A stretch of 64,000 bases of DNA from Hyphomicrobiales bacterium (GCA_004144595.1 SEEM01000013.1:1-64000); one strand, 5' to 3'. Counted from the first letter of the stretch, positions 1 to 10,896 are shown. Notes: a model not told the origin generated them from the letters alone. Made by a program: numbers and translations.

Positions 1-111
1 GGCTGCGGGGGCGGCGGCCTGCGCCCAGACCCGCGGCGCGGCAGAGATGGCGAGCGCGGCAGCGCCCAGGCCGATCAGGCCACGGCGGGAGACGGCGGAA
101 ATTGCGGTCAT
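1..111 (-). CDS. N-terminus of a Tat-exported protein (truncated by window edge)
   Basis: Reverse complement from ATG at 111 reads MTAISAVSRRGLIGLGAAALAISAAPRVWAQAAAPAA, a twin-arginine signal peptide with an AxA-like cleavage region. Confidence 0.6.
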   Translation of the reverse strand, partial: MTAISAVSRRGLIGLGAAALAISAAPRVWAQAAAPAA

Positions 112-357
112 TGAATTCCTCCGGAAAGCGTTCGAGCGTGTTTGCTTCTGGTTCAACGCGCGTGTCCCGTTGCGGGTCCGCCGTCTATCGAGGCTGGTGT
201 AGCACGGCCGCGCGTAGCCGTTGACCCAAGGGCAATATCACAATTCCAGCTTGTATACGAAGCGTGGCAATCACCCGCACCGCCTCTTAACCGGCGATTT
301 ACCGCGTTTCTCTACGGTTCCGTGAGAAATCCTCCCGGGTTGAAGGGGCGTCCCGCC

Positions 358-1830
358 ATGCATGCACTGGCTCGCAAGCTCGACCTGCCCGTTCGCGCGG
401 TGGCCTCAGGCCCGGATGGCGAGCCCGCAGAGGCCGGAGCCGAGCGCGCCGTGCGCGAGATCGCCGCCCGTTTCGGCAAGCTGAGCGCCGAGATCACCGA
501 CATCGCCGGGCGCGTCGGAGACGTGACGCAGCAATTCGACCAGCAGACGGCGGGCCTGCGCCGCGTCGTCGGGGCGGTCGAGCAGGTGTCCCAAGCCAAC
601 AATGCGATCCGACAGGCAGCCGAGGGTGCGCAGGCGGCTGCCTCGGGCGTCCGTAACGGTCTCGAACGCGTGACCAAGTCGGTCCGGCTCGGGCTCAATG
701 CTGCGCAGGCCGATATCGAGACCCTGTCCCAGGAGGCACAGTCGATGTCGCAGGTGCTGGCGCAGGCGGTCGGCGATGCCCACAAGGCGCGGGCATCGAG
801 CGATGCGATCCAGTCAATCACCCGTGAAATTCAGCTGCTCTCGATCAATGCCGGTGTCGAGGCGGCACGCAGCGGCGAGGCCGGCAAGGGCTTCGCGGTC
901 ATCGCCGCCGCGGTGAAGACGCTGGCGGAGCAGACCCGCCAGGCGACGGCGGCGAGCGCAGCCCAGCTCGACCTCCTGGTCAAGGCGGTCGATGCGGTTG
1001 CCCGCCGCAGCCAGGAGAACGCGCAGACGGCGCAGCGCGCGCAGGCGGGCAGCCAGAATATTTCGCTGCAGATCGGCGAGTTCGACAGCTTCGGGCGCTC
1101 CGTCGTCGAGCTGATCGGCGAGATCGAGGCGGTGTCGCGGCCGACGCGGGAGAATGCCGAGGCTTGCGAAAAGGCGGGGGCGGACCTCGCGGGTTTGGTG
1201 AGCGGGGTCGACGCCTCGACCGACAATCTCGAACAGGCAGGCAAGCGCACCGAGGCGCTGGTGGCGATCAGCGAGGGCATTCTCGGCTCGATCGCGGCTT
1301 CAGGCGTCAGGACTGCCCAGTCGGAGTTGATCGCAACCGCCATGGAGACGGCCAGCCAGATCAGCGAGCTGTTCGAGGCGGCGCTGCTGCGCGGCGAGAT
1401 CGGGCTCGCGGACCTGTTCGACGAGGCCTATCGGCCAATCCCGGGCTCGGACCCGGTCCAGCACATGACCCGCTTCGTCGCGCTGACCGACCGGCTGCTG
1501 CCACCCCTCCAGGAAGAGCTCCTGACTTCGAACGGGCGGATCGTGTTCTGCGCGGCGGTGGACCGCAACGGCTTCCTCCCGACGCATAACCGCAAATATG
1601 CGCAACCGCAGGGCAGCGACCCCGTCTGGAACAACGCCAATTGCCGCAACCGGCGAATCTTCGACGACCGCACGGGGGCGGCCGCCGCCCGGAACCGCAA
1701 GCCGTTTCTGTTGCAGAGCTACCGACGCGACATGGGCGGCGGGCAGTTTCTCGTGATGGAGGACCTCTCGGCGCCGATCATGGTCAGGGGCCGGCACTGG
1801 GGCGCCTTCCGCTTCGGCCTCAAGGTCTAG
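358..1830 (+). CDS. Soluble methyl-accepting chemotaxis protein with C-terminal sensor-like domain
   Basis: MCP signalling hairpin ([43 protein letters not shown]) followed by a C-terminal domain; no obvious TM segments. Internal ATG at 358 preferred over the ORF start at 142. Confidence 0.85.
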   Translation: MHALARKLDLPVRAVASGPDGEPAEAGAERAVREIAARFGKLSAEITDIAGRVGDVTQQFDQQTAGLRRVVGAVEQVSQANNAIRQAAEGAQAAASGVRNGLERVTKSVRLGLNAAQADIETLSQEAQSMSQVLAQAVGDAHKARASSDAIQSITREIQLLSINAGVEAARSGEAGKGFAVIAAAVKTLAEQTRQATAASAAQLDLLVKAVDAVARRSQENAQTAQRAQAGSQNISLQIGEFDSFGRSVVELIGEIEAVSRPTRENAEACEKAGADLAGLVSGVDASTDNLEQAGKRTEALVAISEGILGSIAASGVRTAQSELIATAMETASQISELFEAALLRGEIGLADLFDEAYRPIPGSDPVQHMTRFVALTDRLLPPLQEELLTSNGRIVFCAAVDRNGFLPTHNRKYAQPQGSDPVWNNANCRNRRIFDDRTGAAAARNRKPFLLQSYRRDMGGGQFLVMEDLSAPIMVRGRHWGAFRFGLKV

Positions 1831-1892
1831 TCCTGTTGCCCGGCCTGTGCCGACCCTGTCGAGTTGAGTGAACGAGTTTCCGAGTCCGCGTC

Positions 1893-2360
1893 ATGCATAT
1901 CGCGCCCTCCTTCCCCAACCTGTCGGTGCTGCTCATCGATCCGAGCCCGCATTACCGCCGGATCGTGCGCACGATGCTGTATCAGGCGCAGCTCAACCGC
2001 ATCTTCGAGGCGTCGGACCTCTCTTCGGCTGCTTCCACCTTCATCCAGAAACAACCAAACATCGTCATCCTCGACTGGGACATGCCCGAGGGCAACAGCA
2101 TCAAATGCCTGGCGGCGATCCGCTCCTTCAGGACCTCGCCCTTCGCCAAGGCGCCGGTGCTGGTGATGATGGAGCGGCCGGACCGGCGCTCAGTCGTCCA
2201 GGCGGCGAAGCTCGGCGCGCACGAGATCATCACCAAGCCGATCTCGCCCAACAATCTCTGGTTGCACCTGTCCGGCGTCATCAACGTGCCCCGGAAATAC
2301 AGGGAAGCGACGGGCAAGATCACGCTGGTTCCCCGCGCGATCAGCAACAGCATGTTCTGA
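1893..2360 (+). CDS. CheY-like response regulator receiver protein
   Basis: Receiver-like pattern LLIDPSPHYRRIVRTML...IVILDWDMPEG...IITKPIS. Confidence 0.75.
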   Translation: MHIAPSFPNLSVLLIDPSPHYRRIVRTMLYQAQLNRIFEASDLSSAASTFIQKQPNIVILDWDMPEGNSIKCLAAIRSFRTSPFAKAPVLVMMERPDRRSVVQAAKLGAHEIITKPISPNNLWLHLSGVINVPRKYREATGKITLVPRAISNSMF

Positions 2361-2483
2361 TGGGTCCGCGTTCGTGCCGCAATTGCCGCGAAATCGCCAA
2401 GAGTATTGACGCGCCTAAACATATTTAGCGAAGTTTTTACCAGTTTGACGCGATGCTCCGGACGCAATCCTGGGTCGCCCTTC

Positions 2484-2765
2484 ATGGTCATCACCGTCTC
2501 GCTCCCCCCTTTCCTCGGCCGGTCCGAGGCCGCGACGTTCCGCAACCAGCTTCTGGTGGCGCTGGAACAGCGGGAAAGCATCGCTGTCGAATGCGCCGAG
2601 GCGGGGGCCCTGCCCAGCCTCTGGATACAGCTTCTCCATTCCGCAGCCACCAGCGCCGCCGCGCGGGGGCTTTCGGTCACGCTCAAGGCGGCTTCCGAAG
2701 AATGCCGCGAATCCTTGCGGGCGATCGGCTTCGATGCCGCTCACAGCGCTCTCGTTCTGGAGTGA
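2484..2765 (+). CDS. STAS-domain-like protein in chemotaxis operon
   Basis: MVITVSLPPFLGRSEAATFRNQLLVALEQRESIAVECAEAGALPSLWIQLLHSA..., STAS-like pattern between CheY-like genes. Confidence 0.6.
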   Translation: MVITVSLPPFLGRSEAATFRNQLLVALEQRESIAVECAEAGALPSLWIQLLHSAATSAAARGLSVTLKAASEECRESLRAIGFDAAHSALVLE

Positions 2766-2770
2766 CAGGC

Positions 2771-3130
2771 ATGAAAATCCTGGCGATCGACGATACCAAA
2801 ACCTTGCTCAGTCTGCTGAGCCTGACGCTCCGCAATGCCGGGCATGAGGTGGCGGAGGCCGAGAACGGCGAGGACGGCCTCAGCAAGTTCGACCAGTTCC
2901 GCCCCGATCTGGTGATCACCGATCTCAATATGCCGATCATGGATGGCATCGAGTTCACCCGGGCCTGCCGCTCGCGCCCGGCCGGGCAGAACACGCCGAT
3001 CATCGTGCTGACCACGGAGAACGGAGCCGAGATCAAGGCGGAAGGCCGCCGTGCCGGCGCCAGCGCCTGGATGGTCAAGCCCTTCGAACCCAACACGCTG
3101 CTCGGCCTCGTCGCGCGCTACCAGAACTGA
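2771..3130 (+). CDS. cheY: Chemotaxis response regulator CheY
   Basis: MKILAIDDTKTLLSLLSLTLRNAGHEV...DLVITDLNMPIMDGIEFTR...WMVKPFEP; directly upstream of cheA. Confidence 0.85.
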   Translation: MKILAIDDTKTLLSLLSLTLRNAGHEVAEAENGEDGLSKFDQFRPDLVITDLNMPIMDGIEFTRACRSRPAGQNTPIIVLTTENGAEIKAEGRRAGASAWMVKPFEPNTLLGLVARYQN

Positions 3131-3140
3131 AGGTCGGCCG

Positions 3141-5462
3141 ATGGATCCGTTGGCAGAACTCAAGCAGACCTTCTTCCAGGAATGCGAAGAACTCCTTGGC
3201 GCTCTGGAGCAGAAGCTCCAGGCTCTCGACGAGGGCTCCGTCGATCCTGAGGACGTCAATGCCGCCTTCCGCGCCATTCACTCGATCAAGGGTGGCGCCG
3301 GAGCCTTCGGCTGCACGGAGCTGGTCGGCTTCGCGCATGTCTTCGAGGCCTCGCTCGATCATCTGAGATCCGGCCGCGTCGCCGTCGAGGATGCGCCGTT
3401 CACGCTTTTCCTGCGCTGCGCCGACGCCGTCGCCGATCTCGTGTCGGCCGCCCGCAACGACGAGATCGCGACCGAGCGGCCCGATCTCCTGGCCGCGCTC
3501 GAGCAGGTCGGCAAGGAACCGCAGGCGCCCGTCGCCGCGCCGCCGCCGCCGGCTCCCGTTGCGCCCCCTCCGGCGCAGGTCGCTCCTGCCGCCAACAGCG
3601 ATGCGCCTATCGGCATCGCTGCGCTCGGCAACCTGCTCGCCATGGTCGAGGCGAAGACGGCGGCTCCCGCGCCCGCAGCCTCGGATGATGGCTGGGACGA
3701 CGAGCCCGTCGCCGCCCCTGCGCCCCCCGCAGGCAAGCCCGGCCGCGACGTGCAGCTGCGCATCATGCCGGAGCAGGACCTGTTCCGGCGCGTGATCGAG
3801 CCGCGCGTCGTCCTGGGTTCGCTGCCGGCCGCCGACATCGTCTCGATCCGCTGCGACCTGAGCCAGGTGCCGCCGCTGGAAAGCCTGGATGTCAGCGATT
3901 GCTGGCTGCGTTTCGACGTTGACCTGCGCACCGAGCTATCGGTCGAGGATCTGCACGGGCGCTTCGATTTCAGCCTCGCGAACGAGGAATTCGAGATCGC
4001 CGTCGCCGAGAGGGTCGCCACCGAATCTCAGCAGATCGCCGAGGCGCCGGCGCCCCAGTCCGAGGTTTCCAGCACGGTCGCTGCGGATCTCTCCGCGATC
4101 CTGGCCAAGCTCGGCGCGGCTCCGGAAGCGGCGAGCGAGCCCGATATCCAGCCTCAGCCGGTGCCGCTTGCCGTTCCCGCGCCGGTCGTCGTCGCGGAGG
4201 CGCCTGCCGCCAGCCGGGCCCCGCGTGCTCCGGCCGTGGCCGACAATTCGGCGCGGCAGCGCCAGCCGGTCAGCGTGCGCGTCGATCTTGACCGCATCGA
4301 CAAGCTGATGAACCTGGTCGGCGAGATCGTCATCACCCAGTCGATGCTGGTCGAATGCGTCCGCGCGCTGCCCTATGACGTCCACGCCAAGACGGCGGAG
4401 GGCATGCTGACGCTCTCGCGCCAGACGCGCGAATTGCAGGACCATGTCATGGCGGTCCGCGCGCAGCCGGTGAAGGCCGTGTTCCAGCGCATGCCGCGCC
4501 TGGTGCGCGAACTCGCCCAGACGCTGGGCAAGGAAGTGCGCCTCGTGCTGGAAGGCGAGAACACCGAGGTCGACAAGACGATCATCGAGGAACTCGCCGA
4601 TCCGCTGACGCACATGATCCGCAACTCGATGGATCACGGACTGGAGACGCCGGACGATCGCATCGAGGCCGGCAAGCCGCGCGAAGGCACGATCAAGCTG
4701 GTCGCTGAGCATCGCGCCGGCCGGATCGTCATCTCCGTCACCGATGACGGGCGCGGCATCGGCCGCGACCGGCTCCTGGCCAAGGCCCGCTCGCGCGGCC
4801 TCGTCGGCGCCGACGAGAAGCTCGCGCCCGAGGAGATCGACCAGCTGATCTTCGCCGCCGGCCTGTCGACGGCCGAGGTCGTCAGCGACGTCTCGGGACG
4901 CGGTGTCGGCATGGACGTGGTGCGCCGGAACGTCGAATCGCTCGGCGGACGCATCAGCGTCGATTCCGAGCCTGGCCGAGGCTGCAAGTTCACGCTCGCC
5001 CTGCCGCTGACGCTCGCCGTGCTCGAAGGCATGGTGATCCGCTGCGGCGACGACCGCTACGTCATCCCGATCGCCTCGGTGATCGAGACCCAGCATCTCG
5101 CCTCGACCCCGATCGAGCGCCTGCCCTTCGGCCAGGAAGTCCTGCGCTGGCGCGGCGAGGTCACTCCGCTCTACCGGCTGGGCGACGTGATGGGCTCGAT
5201 GGGCCAGACCAACGAGAACATCGTCATCATCGCCGAGACCGAGCGCGGCAACAACGTCGGCATCGCCGTCGACGAGATCGTCGGCCAGCAGCAGGTCGTC
5301 GTGAAGAGCCTCGAGGCGAATTACGGCGCGGTCAACGGTGCCTCGGCGGCGACGATTCTCGGCGACGGCCTCGTCGCCCTGATCCTGGATATCGATTCGA
5401 TGCTGCGGCTTGCCGCCTCCGGCAGCCGTTCCCCCCAATCTGACCTCAAGATGGCTGGATGA
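3141..5462 (+). CDS. cheA: Chemotaxis histidine kinase CheA
   Basis: HPt motif AIHSIKGGAGAFG, P3 dimerisation, HATPase (DPLTHMIRNSMDHGLE, DDGRGIG, VSGRGVGMDVVR), CheW-like C-terminus. Confidence 0.95.
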   Translation: MDPLAELKQTFFQECEELLGALEQKLQALDEGSVDPEDVNAAFRAIHSIKGGAGAFGCTELVGFAHVFEASLDHLRSGRVAVEDAPFTLFLRCADAVADLVSAARNDEIATERPDLLAALEQVGKEPQAPVAAPPPPAPVAPPPAQVAPAANSDAPIGIAALGNLLAMVEAKTAAPAPAASDDGWDDEPVAAPAPPAGKPGRDVQLRIMPEQDLFRRVIEPRVVLGSLPAADIVSIRCDLSQVPPLESLDVSDCWLRFDVDLRTELSVEDLHGRFDFSLANEEFEIAVAERVATESQQIAEAPAPQSEVSSTVAADLSAILAKLGAAPEAASEPDIQPQPVPLAVPAPVVVAEAPAASRAPRAPAVADNSARQRQPVSVRVDLDRIDKLMNLVGEIVITQSMLVECVRALPYDVHAKTAEGMLTLSRQTRELQDHVMAVRAQPVKAVFQRMPRLVRELAQTLGKEVRLVLEGENTEVDKTIIEELADPLTHMIRNSMDHGLETPDDRIEAGKPREGTIKLVAEHRAGRIVISVTDDGRGIGRDRLLAKARSRGLVGADEKLAPEEIDQLIFAAGLSTAEVVSDVSGRGVGMDVVRRNVESLGGRISVDSEPGRGCKFTLALPLTLAVLEGMVIRCGDDRYVIPIASVIETQHLASTPIERLPFGQEVLRWRGEVTPLYRLGDVMGSMGQTNENIVIIAETERGNNVGIAVDEIVGQQQVVVKSLEANYGAVNGASAATILGDGLVALILDIDSMLRLAASGSRSPQSDLKMAG

Positions 5463-5971
5463 CCATGAGCCTCCAACTCGGCGAAAAGCACTTCTCGTCG
5501 GCGCAGCCCGAGTCGGCGGCGCGTCGGATCGTGACCTTCAAGGTCGGCGACCGCACCTTCGGCATCGATGTCGGCATGGTCCGCGAGATCAAGGGCTGGC
5601 AGGCGACGACGCCGCTGCCGCATGCGGCCCCGCATGTGCGCGGCGTCCTCAACCTGCGCGGCGTCATCCTCGCGGTCTATGACCTGCGCACCGCGATCGG
5701 GCTCGGCGCCACCGAGGCGACCGCGACCCATGTGATCGTTGTCGTCGATGTCGAGGACAAGACCGCCGGCCTGCTGGTCGACTCGGTCTCGGACATCGTG
5801 GATGTGCCGGTCTCGGCTGTTCGCCCCGCACCGGACCTGGAGCGCGACGAGCACGGCCTGATCGAAGGTCTGGTCCTGCTCGACACCGACATCGTGGCGT
5901 TGCTCGACCTCGCGGCCGTGATCCGCGACGGCGGCGCCGAGGCCCAGATCAAGACCAGCCGGGCCGCCTGA
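5459..5971 (+). CDS. cheW: Chemotaxis coupling protein CheW
   Basis: CheW fold pattern ([52 protein letters not shown]). Confidence 0.92.
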   Translation: MTMSLQLGEKHFSSAQPESAARRIVTFKVGDRTFGIDVGMVREIKGWQATTPLPHAAPHVRGVLNLRGVILAVYDLRTAIGLGATEATATHVIVVVDVEDKTAGLLVDSVSDIVDVPVSAVRPAPDLERDEHGLIEGLVLLDTDIVALLDLAAVIRDGGAEAQIKTSRAA

Positions 5972-6038
5972 GCATTCTAGAGACCAGCCCGAGCGTAGCG
6001 TTCAAAAAGCGGGCGAGAACAAGAAACGATCGAACCTC

Positions 6039-7853
6039 ATGGGCAGCGCGCTCGGCCCCTTCTTACGTCTCTCGGTCAGCCTGCCGCTGCTCGCCGCCGG
6101 TTCGGCGGCGCTCGCCGGGAGCCTGGCAACCTATGCAGCGGTCGCCGGCGCGCCCGCTCTCGGCGCCGCTTCAGTGACCGTTGTCGCATTGCTCGGCGGC
6201 GTGGCCGCCTGGGGCGCGGCCCGACCGCTCGCGCGCGGCGCCGCGGCTGCGGCGCGTCTCGCCGAGGGCGGCGATGTCAGCCTGCCCAACGCATCCGGCT
6301 CCGGCGAAGGTGCGGATTTGGCGCGCGCGCTGGCGGCGATCCACGAGCAGGGCCAGGAAGCCGAAAGGCTGCGCGCTGCGCTCGACCATGGCCGCGCCAG
6401 CGTCATGCTCTGCGATCCTGAGGGTCGTGTCGTCTATGTCAGCAAGGCGCTGCTGCGCTTCTTCGGCGAGGCGCAGGAGGATTTTCGCGTCGCTTTTCCG
6501 GGCTGTTCGGCCAAGGACATGCTGGGCGGCGTGATGGAGCGCGTGCAGGGCGAGCATCAGCCGCTCAGCGGCCAGCCGGTGCGCCTGACGCTGGGCCGTC
6601 GCACGGTTTGCCTGACTCTGAACGCCATGACGCATGGCGACGGCCGCAGCCTCGGCACCGCCGTCGAATGGCGCGAGATGACCGGCGATCTCAAGCTCGC
6701 TGCCGAAATCGTGGCCCTGGTCGAGGCGGCCGAGGCCGGCGACTTTTCCCACCGCCTGTCGTCGGAAGGGCAGCCTCTGCCGCTCGGCCACGCGGTCAAA
6801 GGCTTTAACCGGATCAACACGCTGCTCGAAGCTACGTTCGACGAGATGGCCCATGCCGTCGCGGGCGTGGCCGGCGGCGATTTCAGCCGGCAGATCCCGG
6901 TGACCAGCCAGGGCAGCCTGGGTTTCCTGCAGGACAGCCTCAACGACGCATTCGGTCATATCGGCGCGACGCTTGCGACGATCCGCGATAGCGCGGGACG
7001 GGTTTCGCGTGCTGCGGCGGAGGTCGATGCCGTGACCGCCGAGCTTGCGGCGGGCGCCGGGCAGGCAGCAGCGGATTTGGGAGAAGCCTCGGCCGCGGCC
7101 GAGCAGGTTTCGGCTTCGGTCGGGCGCAGCAGCATCCGCACGCGCGAGGCCGGCGACATCGCCGGCGAGACGATGAGCGTCGCGAAGCACGGGCAAGGTG
7201 TCGTCACCCGCGCCGTCGGTGCGATCGAGCGCATCGAAAGCTCGTCGGTGAAGATTGCCGAGATCGTCGGCGTCATCGACGAGATCGCCTTCCAGACCAA
7301 TCTGCTGGCGCTGAATGCCGCCGTCGAGGCGGCGCGGGCTGGCGATGCCGGCAAGGGCTTTGCGGTGGTCGCGTCCGAAGTGCGCTCGCTGGCACAGCGC
7401 TCCGCGCAGGCCGCCAAGGACATCAAAGGCCTCATCGCGTCGTCGAACGGGCAGGTCGCGGAAGGCGTCGGCTTCGTTCGCGAAACCGGCACGGCGCTGG
7501 AGCGCATCGTCACTGCGGCGGGCAAGGTTTCGACGACCGTCTCCGAGATTTCCACGGCGACCGCAGAACAGGCTCAAGGAGCGAGCGAGATGGGGCGCAG
7601 CGTCGCGAAGATGGACAAGGGCACCCGCCAGAACGCCGATCTGGCCGGGCGGAATGCCGAGGCGGCGGCCGAACTCGCCGATCAGGCGGCGGCGCTGCAC
7701 GCCTATATCGAAGCATTCAGCGCTGGCCATGCCGCGTCCGGTGGCGCCCTGCCGCCGCGGCGCAACATGGCGCCGGCAGCGACGCAACCGTCGCGGACGA
7801 TGCCGCAGCCACCGCCGCGCCGCGTGGCCGCCGGCGGCCGCATGGGGATTTGA
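6039..7853 (+). CDS. Membrane methyl-accepting chemotaxis protein (PAS-like, HAMP, MCP signal)
   Basis: Hydrophobic N-terminal segments, PAS-like region, MCP hairpin [51 protein letters not shown]. Confidence 0.93.
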   Translation: MGSALGPFLRLSVSLPLLAAGSAALAGSLATYAAVAGAPALGAASVTVVALLGGVAAWGAARPLARGAAAAARLAEGGDVSLPNASGSGEGADLARALAAIHEQGQEAERLRAALDHGRASVMLCDPEGRVVYVSKALLRFFGEAQEDFRVAFPGCSAKDMLGGVMERVQGEHQPLSGQPVRLTLGRRTVCLTLNAMTHGDGRSLGTAVEWREMTGDLKLAAEIVALVEAAEAGDFSHRLSSEGQPLPLGHAVKGFNRINTLLEATFDEMAHAVAGVAGGDFSRQIPVTSQGSLGFLQDSLNDAFGHIGATLATIRDSAGRVSRAAAEVDAVTAELAAGAGQAAADLGEASAAAEQVSASVGRSSIRTREAGDIAGETMSVAKHGQGVVTRAVGAIERIESSSVKIAEIVGVIDEIAFQTNLLALNAAVEAARAGDAGKGFAVVASEVRSLAQRSAQAAKDIKGLIASSNGQVAEGVGFVRETGTALERIVTAAGKVSTTVSEISTATAEQAQGASEMGRSVAKMDKGTRQNADLAGRNAEAAAELADQAAALHAYIEAFSAGHAASGGALPPRRNMAPAATQPSRTMPQPPPRRVAAGGRMGI

Positions 7854-7856
7854 GAG

Positions 7857-8735
7857 ATGAACAGAACAGCCCCGTCCAATCCCTTCGCGCTCACCCAGCC
7901 CGCCATGGCCGACGTCACGCTGACGCGCGACGACATGAAGTTCATCGCGACGCTGGTCTACGAGCAGGCCGGCATCGTCATCCGCGAGCACAAGGAGGCG
8001 ATGACGCGCGGCCGGCTGGCGCGGCGCGTCAAGGCGCTCGGCATGAACTCGGTCGCGGAGTACTGCGCCTTCCTGAAGACGCCGCAGGCGGCGGGCGAAC
8101 TACCCGAGCTGATCAATGCGGTGACCACCAACCACACCGCCTTCTTCCGCGAGCGCCACCATTTCGACCATCTGCGCAAGGACGTGATGCCGCGCCTGCT
8201 GCAGGAGCGCGGTGGCCGGCGCGGCCGCATCCGGATCTGGTCGGCGGCCTGCTCCTCGGGCGAGGAACCCTATTCGATCGCCGCTTCCTGCCGCGAGGTG
8301 ATGGGGCCGCGCAGCGACGTCGATTTCAAGATCCTGGCGACCGATATCGATACCGACATCCTGACGCGGGCCGAGGCCGGCATCTATCCGGCCGAGCTTT
8401 TCGAACGGCTGCCGGGCGATGTGAAGCCGCTGCTCAAGCTTGAGAGCGGGGCAGGGCGGGGCGATGCCCGGATCGTCGAGGAGCTGCGCCGGATGATCGC
8501 CTTCAAGCGCCTGAACCTGATCGAGAAATGGCCGATGGGCGGCCCGTTCGACGTGATCTTCTGCCGCAACGTCTTCATCTATTTCGACACGCAGACCAAG
8601 GCCTCGATCCTCGACCGTTTCGTCACGCTGCTGGCGCCGGGCGGCTTCCTCTATCTCGGGCATTCGGAATCGCTGCCGCAGCCGCACCCGAAACTGCGCC
8701 TGATCGGCCGCACCATCTACGAGAGGACTGCATGA
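7857..8735 (+). CDS. cheR: Chemotaxis protein methyltransferase CheR
   Basis: TTNHTAFFRERHHFDHL, IWSAACSSGEEPYSIA, FDVIFCRNVFIYFD. Confidence 0.93.
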   Translation: MNRTAPSNPFALTQPAMADVTLTRDDMKFIATLVYEQAGIVIREHKEAMTRGRLARRVKALGMNSVAEYCAFLKTPQAAGELPELINAVTTNHTAFFRERHHFDHLRKDVMPRLLQERGGRRGRIRIWSAACSSGEEPYSIAASCREVMGPRSDVDFKILATDIDTDILTRAEAGIYPAELFERLPGDVKPLLKLESGAGRGDARIVEELRRMIAFKRLNLIEKWPMGGPFDVIFCRNVFIYFDTQTKASILDRFVTLLAPGGFLYLGHSESLPQPHPKLRLIGRTIYERTA

Positions 8736-9325
8736 GCGTCTCCCGGTCCTCCCGCCGCTATTTCGATCCCCGTTTCCAGGCGACGATCATCACGGTTGCG
8801 CCCGGCGAGCACGAGATCACCTCCGCCAAGGACGAGATCGTCGCCACGGTGCTCGGTTCCTGCGTCTCGGTCTGCATGCGCGATCCCATCGCGGGGGTCG
8901 GCGGCCTGAACCATTTCCTGCTGCCGAAGAACAACGGCAATGCCGATCCCAGTGCCGGCGAGCGCTATGGCGACACCGCCATGGAAGTCCTGATCAACGA
9001 CCTGCTGAAGCGCGGCGCCAAGAGGAGCAATTTCGAGGCGAAAGTGTTCGGCGGGGCGCGCGTGCTCTCGGGTGCGACGATGCTGGCGATCGGCGACGGC
9101 AATATCGCCTTCGTCAACGAGTTCCTTAAGGTCGAGGGCATTCCGGTGGTCTCGCGCGATGTCGGCGGCACGCGCTCGCGGCGCATCCATTACCAGCCCT
9201 CGACGGGCCGGGCCTGGGTGCAACATGTCCAGCCGACCGCGCGCGACAGCGGCCACGAGCAGGAAATCGCCTATCTCAACCGGCTCAAGACGCAGCCGGT
9301 GGCCGGTGAAGTGGAGGTCTGGTGA
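8732..9325 (+). CDS. cheD: Chemoreceptor glutamine deamidase CheD
   Basis: ATVLGSCVSVCMRDPIAGVGGLNHFLLP ... KVFGGARVL; between cheR and cheB, ATGA overlap with cheR. Confidence 0.93.
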   Translation: MSVSRSSRRYFDPRFQATIITVAPGEHEITSAKDEIVATVLGSCVSVCMRDPIAGVGGLNHFLLPKNNGNADPSAGERYGDTAMEVLINDLLKRGAKRSNFEAKVFGGARVLSGATMLAIGDGNIAFVNEFLKVEGIPVVSRDVGGTRSRRIHYQPSTGRAWVQHVQPTARDSGHEQEIAYLNRLKTQPVAGEVEVW

Positions 9326-10422
9326 TGGCTATCGCGGCATCCTCCGGAGCTCCGGTCAAGGTCCTCGTCGTCGACGATTCCATCCTGATGCAGAAGCTGA
9401 TGACGCAGATCATCAACGGAGCGCCGGGCTTCGAGGTGATCGGCATCGCAGGCAGCGCCGAAGAAGGCTGGGACAAGATCCAGGAACTGCGGCCCGATGT
9501 CGTGACGCTCGATCTCGAACTGCCGGGCCGGCACGGCCTCAAGCTCCTGGCGCGCGTGCTCAAGCAGGACCCGCTGCCGGTGCTGATCGTCTCGGCCTTC
9601 GGCGGGCCGGGCGCCGACAACACCATCCAGGCACTGGAACTCGGCGCGATCGACTTCATCGAGAAGCCCGACGGCACGACGCATACGCTCGACGGCTTCA
9701 TGAAGCACCTCGTCGCCGGCCTGCAGCGCGCCGCGGGCAGCCGCAAGATGCTCGCCGCCGCGCGGCAGGTGGCCCAGCTCGGTGCCGCTGCGCCGGCCCG
9801 TGCGGCCGTGACCCCGGCGCGCAGCGGCAAGACCTCGCTGATCGCGATCGGGGCCTCGACCGGCGGCGTCCCGGCCGTGCAGACCGTGATGCGCGACCTC
9901 GCCCATCTCAGGCTGCCGATCGTCGTCGTGCAGCACATGCCGCCGGGCTACACGGCGAAGTTCGCGGCCCGGCTGGCAACCGCGACCGGCCTCGACGTCC
10001 ATGAGGCCGCCGACGGCGACAGGCTGAGGCCCGGCATGGCGGTCGTCGCGCCCGGCGGCCCGCGCCATCTCGAGATCGAGGAGCGCCGCGGCGAATTCGT
10101 CTGCGTGCTGCGCGAGGGGCCGCTGGTCAGCGGTCATTCGCCGTCCGTCGACGTGATGTTCCATTCGGTGGCCCGCAGCGCCGGCAGCCATGCGGTCGGC
10201 ATCCTGCTCACCGGCATGGGGCGCGACGGCGCTGACGGTTTGTTAGCCATGCGCAAAGCCGGCGCCGAGACGTTAATCCAAAGCGGGGAGACCTGCGTGG
10301 TAAACGGGATGCCGAAAGCGGCCTTCGAGTTGGGGGCGACCGAGCGGGTCGTTCCACTCACACAGATTGGTACCGCGGTCAGCCAGTTGATCGGCGAGAA
10401 GCCGAACCTGCGCACCGCGTAA
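9325..10422 (+). CDS. cheB: Chemotaxis response regulator protein-glutamate methylesterase CheB
   Basis: Receiver domain plus methylesterase motifs IGASTGGVPAVQ, VVQHMPPGYTAKFAARL, LLTGMGRDGADGL; TGATG overlap with cheD. Confidence 0.95.
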   Translation: MAIAASSGAPVKVLVVDDSILMQKLMTQIINGAPGFEVIGIAGSAEEGWDKIQELRPDVVTLDLELPGRHGLKLLARVLKQDPLPVLIVSAFGGPGADNTIQALELGAIDFIEKPDGTTHTLDGFMKHLVAGLQRAAGSRKMLAAARQVAQLGAAAPARAAVTPARSGKTSLIAIGASTGGVPAVQTVMRDLAHLRLPIVVVQHMPPGYTAKFAARLATATGLDVHEAADGDRLRPGMAVVAPGGPRHLEIEERRGEFVCVLREGPLVSGHSPSVDVMFHSVARSAGSHAVGILLTGMGRDGADGLLAMRKAGAETLIQSGETCVVNGMPKAAFELGATERVVPLTQIGTAVSQLIGEKPNLRTA

Positions 10423-10432
10423 GGAGAGTAAG

Positions 10433-10819
10433 ATGTCAAAGGCCAGAAGCGAATACCGCATCCTGGTGGTCGACGACCAGAAGAGCATGCGCGGCCTGGC
10501 GACCTATTTCCTCAAGCAGATCGAATTCCAGGACATCGACGAGGCGGAGAACGCCCGCGAGGCCCTGATGAAGATGCAGACCAAGCGCTACGACCTGCTG
10601 CTGCTCGACTGGAACATGGACGGCATGAGCGGCATCGACCTGTTGCGCGCCATCCGCTCGGTGCCCGAGCTGAACCAGATCAAGATCATCATGGCGACCT
10701 CCGAGCGCTCGGTCGACAAGATGGACGAGGCGACCACCAACGGCGCCGACCATTACGTCGTGAAGCCCTACGAACTGCGCGATCTCGAAGTGCGCGTAAA
10801 GAAGGTCCTCGCCTGCTGA
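10433..10819 (+). CDS. cheY: Chemotaxis response regulator CheY
   Basis: ILVVDDQKSMRGLATYFLKQI...LLLLDWNMDGMSGIDLL...HYVVKPYEL. Confidence 0.88.
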   Translation: MSKARSEYRILVVDDQKSMRGLATYFLKQIEFQDIDEAENAREALMKMQTKRYDLLLLDWNMDGMSGIDLLRAIRSVPELNQIKIIMATSERSVDKMDEATTNGADHYVVKPYELRDLEVRVKKVLAC

Positions 10820-10857
10820 GAATTGCCTGCCGAGGCTTTGCGGTCTCGCCATCGTGA

Positions 10858-10896
10858 AGCGAAGCTCCGCGCCGGCCAGCTGCGGGGCTTTTCGCT
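10858..10896 (+). terminator. Imperfect terminator-like hairpin at end of che locus
   Basis: AGCGAAGCTCCGC ... GCGGGGCTTTTCGCT inverted repeat after the last cheY. Confidence 0.4.

Noticed and set aside
6171-7991. 606-aa minus-strand ORF opposite mcp
   Set aside because: Shadow ORF of a well-supported MCP.
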